Positions 32,665 to 41,518 of a stretch of 42,359 bases of DNA are shown here, piece by piece. The stretch is from JADCGM01 sp943370355. GTDB taxonomy: Bacteria; Pseudomonadota; Alphaproteobacteria; Sphingomonadales; Sphingomonadaceae. Each line of letters begins with the position of its first letter. Position 1 is the first letter of the stretch. The DNA lies in assembly GCA_943370355.1 (NCBI GenBank), contig CALRQP020000028.1, positions 1-42,359 of the forward strand, read 5' to 3'. Under the pieces are notes generated by a model. That model made no database searches. It saw nothing but the letters and a program-made list of their open reading frames with translations, and was not told where the DNA came from. The position numbers were made by a program, and so were the translations under genes.

Positions 32665-34734
32665 TCAGAGCCGGATTGTCGTAACCAGCGCCTCAGGGTC
32701 GGTCGCGGAACGGCCAACGCTGATGCGGTAGTCGCCGCGCTCAAGGACCCACTGGTGCATGTCCGCGTCGCGGTAGCGGAGATCGCGGAGCGCTATGCGC
32801 AGCCGGAGAAGGCGCGTCTCGCCGGGGGCGAGCGTCACCCGGGCAAAGCCGGCCAGCGCCTTGCGCGGCCTCGGCTGGATGCCGCCCGGACCGCCAACAT
32901 AGCATTGCACGACCTCGTCAGCCGTAACCGGGCCGCTGTTCAGCACCGCCACGCTGATCGCGAGCGAGTCTCCCGCCTTGCGGACGTTCAGCGCGCGATA
33001 GTCGAAGGCGGCATAGCCGAGGCCATGCCCGAACGCGTAGCGCGGCGTCAGACCCTCCGCCTCGAACTTGGCGTAACCATGCCAATAGCCATAGTCGATC
33101 GCGTCCGCGTCCCGGTCGAAGAACGGGTAATGCGCCGCATCGCGGGCGACCGTGAACGGCAGGCGCCCCGACGGCGACACATCCCCGAACAGCAGCCGGG
33201 CCAGTGCGGTGCCGCCTTCCATCCCCGCATAGAAGGTCTGCAGGATGGCGTTCGCCGTGTCGCGCCATGCTTCGACGAGCACCGCTGACCCGGCCACGAT
33301 CACGACGACGACGGGTTTGCCCGACGCTGCGGCGGCCTCGATCAGCGCGACCTGGTCCGCAGGCAGTTCCAGATCGATCCGGTCGCCGCCGATCGCACCA
33401 CGCTGCGACCCGTCGGTGCCGAGCGTCAGGCCGCCCGGGATGAATTCGCCTTCTTCGGTCGCCGTATAGCCGGTGATGACAACAACCGCGTCCGCCCCGT
33501 CGCAAGCCTGCCGTGCGGCGTCCAGGTCGCGCTCGTCGCCGGTCAGCACGGCGGCCTCGCCCAGCCGGTCGCGCAAGGCCTCGAGCGCCGTCACGACATA
33601 AGGTGGGCGCACCCGGCTCGATCCGTTGTCGCCGCTATTCTCCAGCGCGGCGAGCCGTCCGAGGACTGCCAGCTTTGCCACCTTGCCGGGATGGAAGGGC
33701 AGGGTGCCGTCATTCTCGAGCAGCACCGCAGACTTCTCGGCTGCCTCCAGCGCCAGTGCGCGATGCGCATCGCTGGCCACCAGCGATAGCGGATAGTCGG
33801 GCAGCGGGTCTTCCGCGCAGGCGAAGCGGTACAGCGTTGTCAGGATGCGGCGGCACGCCGTGTCGATTACCTGCGGCTCGACGCTGCCAGCTTCGACCGC
33901 GGCAATCAGCTTGTCGCCGAAGACGCGCGGTTCGGGATTCTCGACGTCGAGCCCCGCCGAGGCCCCGTAGACCTGATAAACCCCCATGATCCAGTCCGAG
34001 TGGACGAACCCATCGAACCCCCATTCGCCGCGCAAAATGTCGGTCAGAAGGCGGCGGTTCTGGCCGCAATATTCGCCGTTGAGCTTGTTATAGGCGCTCA
34101 TCACGCTCGCGACGCCGGCGTCGAGGATCGTCTTGAAATGCGGCAGATAGACTTCGTGCAGCGTGCGCTCATCGGCCCGGACATCGACCTTGAACCGCGC
34201 ATTCTCCATGGAATTGACGGCGAAATGCTTGACCGTTGCGCAGACATTATGCGCCTGCAGTCCCGTGCCGAGCGCTGCGCCCATTGCCCCAAGATGATGC
34301 GAATCCTCGCCATAGGTCTCCTGCGCCCGCCCCCAGGCCGGATGCCGCAGCAGGTTGACGCACACCGCGCCCGACAGGTTGCAGCCCTGCGCACGGATCT
34401 CGATGCTCATCGCCTCGCCGATCCGCCGTTCGAGATCGGTATCGAACGTCGCCCCGCGCGCCATCGTGCAGGGAAAACAGGTCGACTGGCCGCGCGCGAC
34501 ACCGCGCGGGCCATCGGTGAACCAGAAGGCGGGCACGCCCAGCCGCTCAATCCCGCCCCCGGCGCGATACGGCCGCGCACCCCAGAGCCGATTGTCCTCC
34601 GCATAGGCCGCGAAGAAGCCATTGCCCGACATCATGCCGACCTTCTCGGCCAGCGTCGCCTCGGCCAGGATCGCCTCAACCACCGTCGAAATCTCCGTCG
34701 CGGTCATGCCCTTGCGCGGCGCAAAGTCGGTCAT
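32665..34734 (-). CDS. Glycoside hydrolase family 3 (beta-glucosidase-like)
   Basis: This GH3 protein (689 aa from the chosen start) has an N-terminal barrel with FTDGPRGVARG, KHFAVNSMENARFKVDVRAD and the catalytic nucleophile Asp247 in GFVHSDWIMGVYQ. A GH3 C-terminal alpha/beta sandwich (about 340-560) and a C-terminal fibronectin-III-like domain (about 610-685) follow. No signal peptide, so it acts in the cytoplasm, probably on imported beta-linked oligosaccharides. The start at 34734 has AGGA nine bases upstream; ATG at 34752 and TTG at 34764 are alternatives. No sugar transporter is adjacent. Confidence 0.93.
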   Translation of the reverse strand: MTDFAPRKGMTATEISTVVEAILAEATLAEKVGMMSGNGFFAAYAEDNRLWGARPYRAGGGIERLGVPAFWFTDGPRGVARGQSTCFPCTMARGATFDTDLERRIGEAMSIEIRAQGCNLSGAVCVNLLRHPAWGRAQETYGEDSHHLGAMGAALGTGLQAHNVCATVKHFAVNSMENARFKVDVRADERTLHEVYLPHFKTILDAGVASVMSAYNKLNGEYCGQNRRLLTDILRGEWGFDGFVHSDWIMGVYQVYGASAGLDVENPEPRVFGDKLIAAVEAGSVEPQVIDTACRRILTTLYRFACAEDPLPDYPLSLVASDAHRALALEAAEKSAVLLENDGTLPFHPGKVAKLAVLGRLAALENSGDNGSSRVRPPYVVTALEALRDRLGEAAVLTGDERDLDAARQACDGADAVVVITGYTATEEGEFIPGGLTLGTDGSQRGAIGGDRIDLELPADQVALIEAAAASGKPVVVVIVAGSAVLVEAWRDTANAILQTFYAGMEGGTALARLLFGDVSPSGRLPFTVARDAAHYPFFDRDADAIDYGYWHGYAKFEAEGLTPRYAFGHGLGYAAFDYRALNVRKAGDSLAISVAVLNSGPVTADEVVQCYVGGPGGIQPRPRKALAGFARVTLAPGETRLLRLRIALRDLRYRDADMHQWVLERGDYRISVGRSATDPEALVTTIRL

Positions 34735-34956
34735 TGGCCCATGTCCTGTCATCGTCCCTGCCAAGTCCTAACGCACCGCCTTCCGTGCGCCAACTTTCCG
34801 GGGACGAGTGCTGTGCGAAGGCCATGATGAACTACCGTGAATTCTCAGACGGTCGCCCGAAGCCACGGGTCGTTCTGATTTTCTGACGCAAATATATCCA
34901 TTGACGCTCGCCGCAGTAGACTGACACCAATGCTGTGAAAGGGGAAATTGCTGACG

Positions 34957-36465
34957 ATGAACGTCCGGATTGCTGCTGCCGTCGCGGTCGCCTTGATACT
35001 TGCTGCGGGACTATCCGCTCGTCCGGTCGCGGCTGCCGACATGCAAGCCGATAGCCCGGAACTCGCCAAAGCTTTTGACTAGGCCGAGGCACTTTTTCAG
35101 GAGGACGGACAGGAAGGGCGTGCACTCGCCCTTCTCGACTCACTTTTGCCGTCGGTAACCAATCCCTCAGAAGCGCGAGGTGAAATACAGGCCGAGCGGA
35201 CCAGAATCTTGAAATGGCTGGGACGCGACGCCGACGCAATTCTTGCTGGCAATGAGGCGTTGGCGATGGCGCCGGAAAGACATGCTGCGAGCATCAACGT
35301 CCAACTTGTATATCTCTATGCACGCACCAAGGATTTTCATCGCGCGGCCATCGCGGCCACGCGGGTTGCGGAGAGCGGCTGGGGTTATTCCCGCCAGCTA
35401 ACGCCAGCCATCGTCAATCAGATCAGCAGCGAATTAACAAAGGCGGGAGAGAATGATCTTCGGCTCGACCTCAGTCTTGCACTGGTAGTAGTTGGATTTG
35501 AAGACTCGGATTTTCCAGGGCTAAACGACTATTTTGCGATGGACCTGATCGCTGATCTGATCCAGCGCGGACGTCTCGACGATGCCACTGAAACTCTGCC
35601 GCTCGTTGCGAGCTCCGCCAATTGGTTCGACATGCAGCTTGATCGAAAGTTCGCGCCGCTTTGGAACGAGATTGACCGCCAGGCTGGCCGCCGATCGGAG
35701 GAAGCCAGGCGCCGTTTTCGGCAAAAGCTGGATGCCGCGTTCAACAGAAATCCATCCGACATCAAGGTGCTTAGGCGCTACTTGAGAGGCTTGATAGCGC
35801 TCCAAGCCTACGAGGATATCCTTGCCAAAACACCAGAGTACGACAACCCGGAGCGAATGATCCACAAGGTCGGCGACGAAGCAGTCTGGATAACGCAATA
35901 TCGCGCACAAGCCAAAATCGAGTCTGGCTTGCCGTCTGATGGAGACCGACTTTGGTTGACTTTGAATAAGGTAGATTATCCAAAACGTGTAGAGCTAACA
36001 AATACAATCATAAACCACATTGGATCGCTTGTTGATAGAAAACTGAATGAGCAGGCTCTTTCTGAAATAACAAGTGTGCGTGATACTTTGAGGGCAAGTG
36101 ACTACGGATGGGCGTGGGTCTACGCCGCCGAAGTTTGCGCATTGGTCGATCTGCACCGAATGGAGGAAGCGAAGGCGTCGCTGGCGGCTGCGGCGAAGCG
36201 GATGCCTGCCAATATTCTTGCGCACCTAAAGGCGCAAACATGCTTAGGACCGTCGGCACAGCTTGATGCCGTAGTGATCGCCGTGCTGGATTCAGACGAC
36301 CGTCGCCCAAATCTATTGTATGGTTTGCAACCTTGGCCGGTGCCACCGGAGTCTGAGCAAACCGCTGAGGGACGAGGGGTGCGGCTTCTGGCGAGCCGTC
36401 CAGAGATCCGTGCCAAGGTCGAAAGCGTCGGACGCTTTCTTCCGCCAGACGCGCTCCCGCAATAG
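34957..36465 (+). pseudogene. Exported helical-repeat protein gene interrupted by an amber codon
   Basis: One reading frame of 503 codons runs from the ATG at 34957. It starts with a signal peptide (VRIAAAVAVALILAAGLSA, cleavage near residues 20-28) and continues as TPR-like helices through about residue 440 (EIQAERTRILKWLGRDADAI, ASLAAAAKRMPANILAHLKA). It is broken at codon 42 by TAG (35080-35082). Restoring CAG at this codon would give FDQAEALFQ, so a single C-to-T change explains it. A perfect AGGAGG (35099-35104) follows, but no in-frame start codon is placed to use it; an in-frame TTG at 35146 is weak. GC is visibly lower than in the neighbours, suggesting transfer. Function unknown; the remaining 460 codons are intact, so the lesion looks recent. 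Confidence 0.75.
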
Positions 36466-36510
36466 CCGGCCACTTGCCTTCCGCGCCACGGCCCGCCAAA
36501 GCGCGTCCCC

Positions 36511-37614
36511 ATGAACGCACCCGTGATGAAGCCCTGGATCGCCGCCATCGATGCCTATGTGCCCGGACGGGCGACGGCGGCTGACGGCAGGCGCGTTGTC
36601 AAACTGTCGTCGAACGAGAATCCGCTCGGCGCGAGTCCGAAGGCCGTGGCCGCGATGGCGGCGGTGGCGGGGCAGGCGCATCGCTATCCCGATGGTGCCT
36701 CGAACGATCTGCGCGAGGCGATTGCTGCGCATCACGGGCTGGAGTTCGACCGTGTCGTCTGCGGCACCGGGTCCGACGAAATCCTGCAGCTGCTCGCGAC
36801 CGCCTATGCGGGGCGCGGCGACGAGGTGCTTTATGTGCGCCACGGCTTCATGGTCTATCCGATCGCCGCGATGCGCGCAGGGGCGGTACCGGTTGCCGCC
36901 CCCGACCTCGACTTCACTGCCGACATCGACAGCCTGCTCGCCTGCGTGACGCCGGCGACGCGGCTCATCTATCTCGCCAATCCGAACAACCCGACCGGCA
37001 CGATGATCGGCCGCGCCGAAGTCGCGCGGCTGCAGGCAGGAACTCCCTCTGACGTGCTGCTCGTGCTCGATGCGGCTTACGCCGAATATATCGACGATCC
37101 CGATTATGAGGATGGAATCGCGCTGGCCCGGCATCTGCCGAACGTCATCACCACGCGCACCTTCTCCAAAATCTATGGCCTCGCTGCCGAGCGGATCGGT
37201 TGGGCTTACGGCCCCGCGAGCGTCATTGAGGCGATCAACAAGATCCGCGGGCCGTTCAACGTGACCAGCGCCGGATCGGCCGGTGCGCTCGCCGCACTCG
37301 CCGATCAGGATTGGGTCACGCATTGCCGCAGCGAAAATGCCCGGCTGCGCAGCTGGCTGACCGGGGAAATCGGCAAACTCGGCAATGCCGGGCTGCGCGC
37401 CGTGCCTTCGGCTGCCAATTTCGTGCTCATCACCTTCCCCGACAGCGGCCCGACCGCCGAGAAGGCCAATGCCTTCCTGACCGGCGAGGGGATATTGACG
37501 CGCTGGCTCCCGAAACAAGGCCTCGGCAATGGCCTGCGCATCAGCATCGGCACCGAGGGGGAAACCCGCCTCGCTGCCGACGCCTTGCGCCGCTTCGTCG
37601 AGCAATCCGGCTGA
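36511..37614 (+). CDS. hisC: Histidinol-phosphate (aromatic) aminotransferase
   Basis: The 367-aa PLP enzyme of the HisC family has the conserved KLSSNENPLGASPKAVAAM, PNNPTGTMIGRAEV, DAAYAEYIDDPDY and the PLP-binding Lys220 in RTFSKIYGLAAERIGWAYG. In Zymomonas the homologue next to tyrC also transaminates aromatic keto acids, so a dual role in histidine and tyrosine/phenylalanine synthesis is plausible. No other his gene is nearby. Its stop overlaps the tyrC-like ATG by one base. Confidence 0.93.
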   Translation: MNAPVMKPWIAAIDAYVPGRATAADGRRVVKLSSNENPLGASPKAVAAMAAVAGQAHRYPDGASNDLREAIAAHHGLEFDRVVCGTGSDEILQLLATAYAGRGDEVLYVRHGFMVYPIAAMRAGAVPVAAPDLDFTADIDSLLACVTPATRLIYLANPNNPTGTMIGRAEVARLQAGTPSDVLLVLDAAYAEYIDDPDYEDGIALARHLPNVITTRTFSKIYGLAAERIGWAYGPASVIEAINKIRGPFNVTSAGSAGALAALADQDWVTHCRSENARLRSWLTGEIGKLGNAGLRAVPSAANFVLITFPDSGPTAEKANAFLTGEGILTRWLPKQGLGNGLRISIGTEGETRLAADALRRFVEQSG

Positions 37615-38522
37615 TGCTGCCGTTCGCGCGGGTTGCGATCCTCGGCTGCGGGCTGATCGGCTCGTCGGTCGCGCGCGCGGTGCGGGCGCACATGCCGACC
37701 GTCCGGCTGACCGGCAGCGATGCCGATGCCGATGTCCGCGCACGCGCCGTCGCACTCGACCTGTTCGACGATGTGACCGATACGGCAGGCGCGGCCGTCG
37801 TCGATGCCGATCTGGTGATCCTTGCAACACCGGTCGGCGCGATGGGCGCGGTCGCCGAGCAGATTGCCGCCGACTTGCCGGCGGGCGTCGTCGTGAGCGA
37901 CGTCGGCTCGGTCAAACGGCAGGTGCTGTTCGCGCTCGCCGCCGCACTGCCCGGTGTGGCGATCATTCCTGCCCACCCCGTTGCCGGCACCGAGAAGAGC
38001 GGCCCCGACTCCGGCTTCGCCAGCCTGTTCCAGAACCGCTGGTGTATCCTGACGCCGCCTGCCGATGCCGACCCCGTCAATGTCGCGCGGCTCAGCGATT
38101 TCTGGTCGCGGCTCGGTGCCAATGTCGAGGTCATGGACGCGCGGCATCACGACATGGTGCTCGCCGTCACCAGCCATCTGCCGCATTTGATCGCCTATTC
38201 GATCGTTGGCACGGCGTCTGATCTGGAAGGCGTAACCAACTCCGAAGTAATCAAATATTCGGCCGGTGGTTTTCGTGATTTTACGCGCATCGCCGCGTCC
38301 GATCCCGTGATGTGGCGCGACGTGTTCCTGACCAACCGCGACGCGGTGCTCGAAGTGCTTCAGCGCTTCAACGAGGACCTCACCGCGCTGCAGCGGGCGA
38401 TCCGGTGGGGTGACGGCGATGCGCTGCACGACCTGTTCAGCCGCTCGCGCAGCGTCCGCCGCGCGATCATCGACGCAGGACAGGACACGGCGGTTCCTGA
38501 TTTCGGACGGGAACACGGGTGA
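37614..38522 (+). CDS. tyrC: Prephenate/arogenate (cyclohexadienyl) dehydrogenase
   Basis: The 302-aa protein has an N-terminal Rossmann domain (VAILGCGLIGSSVARAV), VVSDVGSVKRQVL, the prephenate-dehydrogenase signature PAHPVAGTEKSGPDSGFASL and the helical C-terminal domain (HHDMVLAVTSHLPHLIAYSI, GGFRDFTRIAASDPVMW). It oxidatively decarboxylates prephenate or arogenate with NAD(P)+ in tyrosine synthesis. It is a stand-alone dehydrogenase without chorismate mutase. Coupled to hisC by a one-base overlap; its last 56 bases overlap the convergent DUF2125 gene. Confidence 0.93.
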   Translation: MLPFARVAILGCGLIGSSVARAVRAHMPTVRLTGSDADADVRARAVALDLFDDVTDTAGAAVVDADLVILATPVGAMGAVAEQIAADLPAGVVVSDVGSVKRQVLFALAAALPGVAIIPAHPVAGTEKSGPDSGFASLFQNRWCILTPPADADPVNVARLSDFWSRLGANVEVMDARHHDMVLAVTSHLPHLIAYSIVGTASDLEGVTNSEVIKYSAGGFRDFTRIAASDPVMWRDVFLTNRDAVLEVLQRFNEDLTALQRAIRWGDGDALHDLFSRSRSVRRAIIDAGQDTAVPDFGREHG

Positions 38523-39420
38523 GGGTGGTTGCAGAGAGCTGCAACCGGCTGGCGGGGCCGCTGAAGCTGTAGCGGATCGGGTGGCGGGCGCGATATTCGC
38601 CTGACAGGCTGCGGCCCGCGAACAGCGCCTCCAGTGAGGCCGGGCAGACCGTGTCGACGATGCCTGCCACCATCAACGCGCCATCGGATGTTGGTGTCAC
38701 CGTTGCGCTCACCGTCAACACCTCGCCGACCTTGTCGGTCAGCCGGAACCGCCGGACTTCGACCGTTCCGCCCGGCTGCCACGCCGCAAGGCTGCGCACC
38801 GGCTTTGCCGCGGTTAGGTCGATGCTCGCGTCGAGCGTGAGCGGATCGCCCTTGGCGTAGCGCACCCCGGTTCCCGAGAGCACAACCTCGTCCTGCACCG
38901 GAAAGCGTGGGTCACGCCCCGCGACGGCAGCCGAAGGCGTCTCGCGAAAATGCACCTCGAAACTATCGGCGGTCGCTGTCGCCCCGAATAGCCCGGCTGT
39001 CAGCAGCGCCTGATCGAACACCGTCGAGAAGCGCGCGATATGCGCCTCGGCCATCCGCAATGATGACATCGACGAGTTCGCCGCGATTCGCACGTCCACG
39101 CCGGCCATCGACGGAATGCTCAGCGAAACCCGGGGCCGCAGCACCCGGCCGACCACCGGTCCCTCGCCGATCGGCTGCTTGTTCATCGCCATGGCGTCGC
39201 CGGACAGCGAGGCGCGCGCATCGCCATGGTCGAAGGTCAAATTGGGCTGCCGGTATTCGGTCTCCAGCCGGTACGGAAATCCGCCGCTGTCGCCACCCGG
39301 ACCGAACACGCCCGCAACATCCGCTGCAAACGCGTCGCTCTGCTTCGCCCACCACTGGTGATAGAGGACAGCGCCCGCGACGAGGGGGATCAGCGTCGTC
39401 CAGAGCGGCGGGCGCTTCAT
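38467..39420 (-). CDS. DUF2125 domain exported protein
   Basis: This 317-aa protein has an uncleaved or signal-type N-terminal helix (MKRPPLWTTLIPLVAGAVLY) and then a beta-rich DUF2125 domain (FPYRLETEYRQPNLTF near the start, FSGPASRLQLSATTLTRVPV near the end). DUF2125 is an alphaproteobacterial periplasmic or inner-membrane-anchored family of unknown function. It is the last gene of the ftsE-ftsX-ydcF-plsC-DUF2125 operon, overlapping plsC by 4 nt, and overlaps tyrC tail-to-tail by 56 nt. Confidence 0.85.
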   Translation of the reverse strand: MKRPPLWTTLIPLVAGAVLYHQWWAKQSDAFAADVAGVFGPGGDSGGFPYRLETEYRQPNLTFDHGDARASLSGDAMAMNKQPIGEGPVVGRVLRPRVSLSIPSMAGVDVRIAANSSMSSLRMAEAHIARFSTVFDQALLTAGLFGATATADSFEVHFRETPSAAVAGRDPRFPVQDEVVLSGTGVRYAKGDPLTLDASIDLTAAKPVRSLAAWQPGGTVEVRRFRLTDKVGEVLTVSATVTPTSDGALMVAGIVDTVCPASLEALFAGRSLSGEYRARHPIRYSFSGPASRLQLSATTLTRVPVRNQEPPCPVLRR

Positions 39421-40106
39421 GCCGTTGGATCCTGGTTGATCGCCGCGTGTAGCCGCCGCTCCATCTCGTCGCGCTTCAGGCCCGCCGGAATTTCCTCACC
39501 GAAGCTGATGGTGATCGTCCCCGGCCGCTTGATGAACGCACCCCTCGGCCACAGCCGCCCGGTATCGAGCGCTACCGGCACCACCGGCAGTTTCAGCAGC
39601 CGGTAGATGCCCGCCACACCGGGCTTCAGCGGCGGCGCTTCACCGTACGGAATCCGCGTCCCCTCGGGGAAAATGATGATCGGCCGGTTCTGCGCGATCG
39701 CCTTTTCCGACGCGCGCATCATCTCGCGCATCGCCCGCGTCGAGGCATCGCGGTCGACCGGGATCGAGCCGTGCCGCCGCGCCAGATAGCCCCAGACCGG
39801 CAGCCGCATCAGCTCGGCCTTCATCACCACGGCCGGATTGTCCCAGATGTGCAGAGTCGCCATCGTCTCGAATGCCGACTGATGCTTCGACGCGACAATG
39901 ACCGCATGCTGCGGCGGTGTCCCGCGAATAACGACCTTGATGCCCAGCACATGATGCGTGAGCCACCAGACATAATCGGCCCACATCCGCGAGGTGATCT
40001 GGATCGCCGGCGGCCAGACGAGGCTGATCAGCGCACCGATGCCGACGATCGGTGTCGAACCAACATAAAACATCAAGGCGTAGAGAATCGACCGCAGCAC
40101 CGCCAT
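39417..40106 (-). CDS. plsC: 1-acyl-sn-glycerol-3-phosphate acyltransferase
   Basis: This 229-aa membrane acyltransferase makes phosphatidic acid from lysophosphatidic acid. It has the catalytic H75 in SKHQSAFET, where the usual HX4D aspartate is E80 (a variant I believe is common in alphaproteobacterial PlsC), IPVDRDASTRAM, and the substrate motif IFPEGTRIPYGE. An N-terminal TM segment is at about 10-32. It starts 3 nt after the ydcF-like stop. Confidence 0.92.
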   Translation of the reverse strand: MAVLRSILYALMFYVGSTPIVGIGALISLVWPPAIQITSRMWADYVWWLTHHVLGIKVVIRGTPPQHAVIVASKHQSAFETMATLHIWDNPAVVMKAELMRLPVWGYLARRHGSIPVDRDASTRAMREMMRASEKAIAQNRPIIIFPEGTRIPYGEAPPLKPGVAGIYRLLKLPVVPVALDTGRLWPRGAFIKRPGTITISFGEEIPAGLKRDEMERRLHAAINQDPTA

Positions 40107-40109
40107 GCG

Positions 40110-40661
40110 TCAGATTCCCAGCTGCCGCGCCATCCGGCGCAGCGCATATTTGCCGAACTCGCGCGCAAGGTCGGCCGGCGGCCGGTCGCGCGGCACCGCG
40201 TCCGCGAGGATCGCCATGCCGGGGTCGAGTTCGGCCTGCAGCTCAAGCTGCGCGCGGCTCATATGATCGGCGGCCGTCACCAGCCGCAGCGAGCGGAATT
40301 TGCGCTTGCGCATCCAGGCAACGGTCTCCTCGGCGTTGGAGCGCGTGTCGATTGCTTCATGGCCGAGGTCGACACAGCAATCGAACAGCGATTGCGGGGC
40401 CTTGGCCGACTCGGCGAGCTCGGCCGGCGTCACCGACGGATCGACGCCTGACACCAGCATCCGCTGCGCCGAGCCCGAGCGCATCAGCGCGACGCCGCGT
40501 GCCAGCCGGCCCGGTCCGCCGGTCAGCACGACGATCGCGTCGGTCTTCAGCGCCTGCTCGGCGGGGCCGGGCAGGGTTGCCCACCACCAGCCGAACCACG
40601 CGGTCGCCGCAATGGCCAGCAGCACCGCCAGTCCCAATATCCGGCCGATCCAGCGGATCAT
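40110..40661 (-). CDS. YdcF family (DUF218) membrane protein
   Basis: This 183-aa protein has an N-terminal TM helix (about 5-28) and a DUF218/YdcF-type domain: DAIVVLTGGPGRLARGVAL, AQRMLVSGVDP, then TRSNAEETVAWMRKRKFRSL and LVTAADHMSRAQLELQ. Related proteins (ElyC, SanA, YdcF) work in envelope biogenesis; the exact activity is unknown. The start at 40661 overlaps the ftsX stop by 4 nt (ATGA); the open frame upstream is a shadow of ftsX. Confidence 0.87.
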   Translation of the reverse strand: MIRWIGRILGLAVLLAIAATAWFGWWWATLPGPAEQALKTDAIVVLTGGPGRLARGVALMRSGSAQRMLVSGVDPSVTPAELAESAKAPQSLFDCCVDLGHEAIDTRSNAEETVAWMRKRKFRSLRLVTAADHMSRAQLELQAELDPGMAILADAVPRDRPPADLAREFGKYALRRMARQLGI

Positions 40662-41518
40662 GGCATGGCCCTGAGTGCTGCGCGGACGCCGAGCCGCGCT
40701 GCCGCTCCGGCGAGCAGCGCCACGGCGACCGGCAGCAGGACGAGCGCCGCCCATGCGGCCAGCGGCACGGTCAGCCCCGCTGCGCCGCTGCTCAGCGCGC
40801 TTGCCGCCACGCCCGCTCCGACGCATCCTGTCAATCCTCCGGCCAACGCCTGTTGAAACGACCGGTGCTCGAAAATCGCCGACACGCCGCGATCCTCGGC
40901 TCCCATCATGTGCAGCAATTCCACCGTTGCGCGCGTGCTGTCCAGCGATGCCCGCACCGCCAGCGCCACAATCGCCGCCGTCGCGCCCAATACGAGCAGC
41001 ACGATCGCAATGCTCAACCCCTGCAACGCCCGCAGCGTCCGGGTGGCACCACCAATCCAGTCGCTATGGAGATCGAGCCGCGCGAGCGGCGCAGCCTTCG
41101 CCAGTCCCGCCTTCAGTCGCGGTAGCGCCGCCGGGTCGCTGAGCGTCACATCGATCATCGCCGGCAGCGGCAGGTCATGCACCGTGACCCCCGCACCCAG
41201 CCAAGGTCGCAGCAGCCGCTCGATCTCGGCGCGCGGCAGTTCCTGCGCGGCGGCGATGGCAGGGTCGCGCTGCAGCAGCTGGAGCGCGGCCACGGTCTGG
41301 GCTTCGCGCAGCCGCGGGTCGGCGGTGACCACCTGCACCGTCGCCCGGCCCGATGCGCCGGCCTGCAGCTGCGCCGCCGCTGAATCGAGCGTCAGCGCGC
41401 CGATCACCGCCAGCCCGGCAATGAACGCCAGCGCTGCGATGAGCCAGGGCAGCAGCCCCGCCGGTCCCGGCGGCAGGAAGCGGTAGCGGACACCCGCCGG
41501 GCGCGCGAACAGCATCAT
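40658..41518 (-). CDS. ftsX: Cell division ABC transporter permease FtsX
   Basis: The 286-aa FtsX has four TM helices: one near residues 25-45, and three after residue 165 (RALQGLSIAIVLLVLGATAA, then two near 225-275). The large periplasmic loop (about 48-165) would contact a peptidoglycan amidase activator such as EnvC. The C-terminal FtsX permease pattern includes RATVELLHMMGAEDRGVSAI. Overlaps the ftsE stop by 4 nt. The FtsEX complex controls septal wall hydrolysis. Confidence 0.93.
   Translation of the reverse strand: MMLFARPAGVRYRFLPPGPAGLLPWLIAALAFIAGLAVIGALTLDSAAAQLQAGASGRATVQVVTADPRLREAQTVAALQLLQRDPAIAAAQELPRAEIERLLRPWLGAGVTVHDLPLPAMIDVTLSDPAALPRLKAGLAKAAPLARLDLHSDWIGGATRTLRALQGLSIAIVLLVLGATAAIVALAVRASLDSTRATVELLHMMGAEDRGVSAIFEHRSFQQALAGGLTGCVGAGVAASALSSGAAGLTVPLAAWAALVLLPVAVALLAGAAARLGVRAALRAMP

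Noticed and set aside
35099..35104. Perfect AGGAGG after the amber codon, suggesting re-initiation of the helical-repeat gene
   Set aside because: No in-frame ATG, GTG or TTG lies 5-12 nt downstream; the nearby GTG is out of frame.
36313..37830. 505-codon open frame antisense to hisC and tyrC
   Set aside because: Arg/Gly-rich frame crossing two clearly conserved genes; no start signal or domain.
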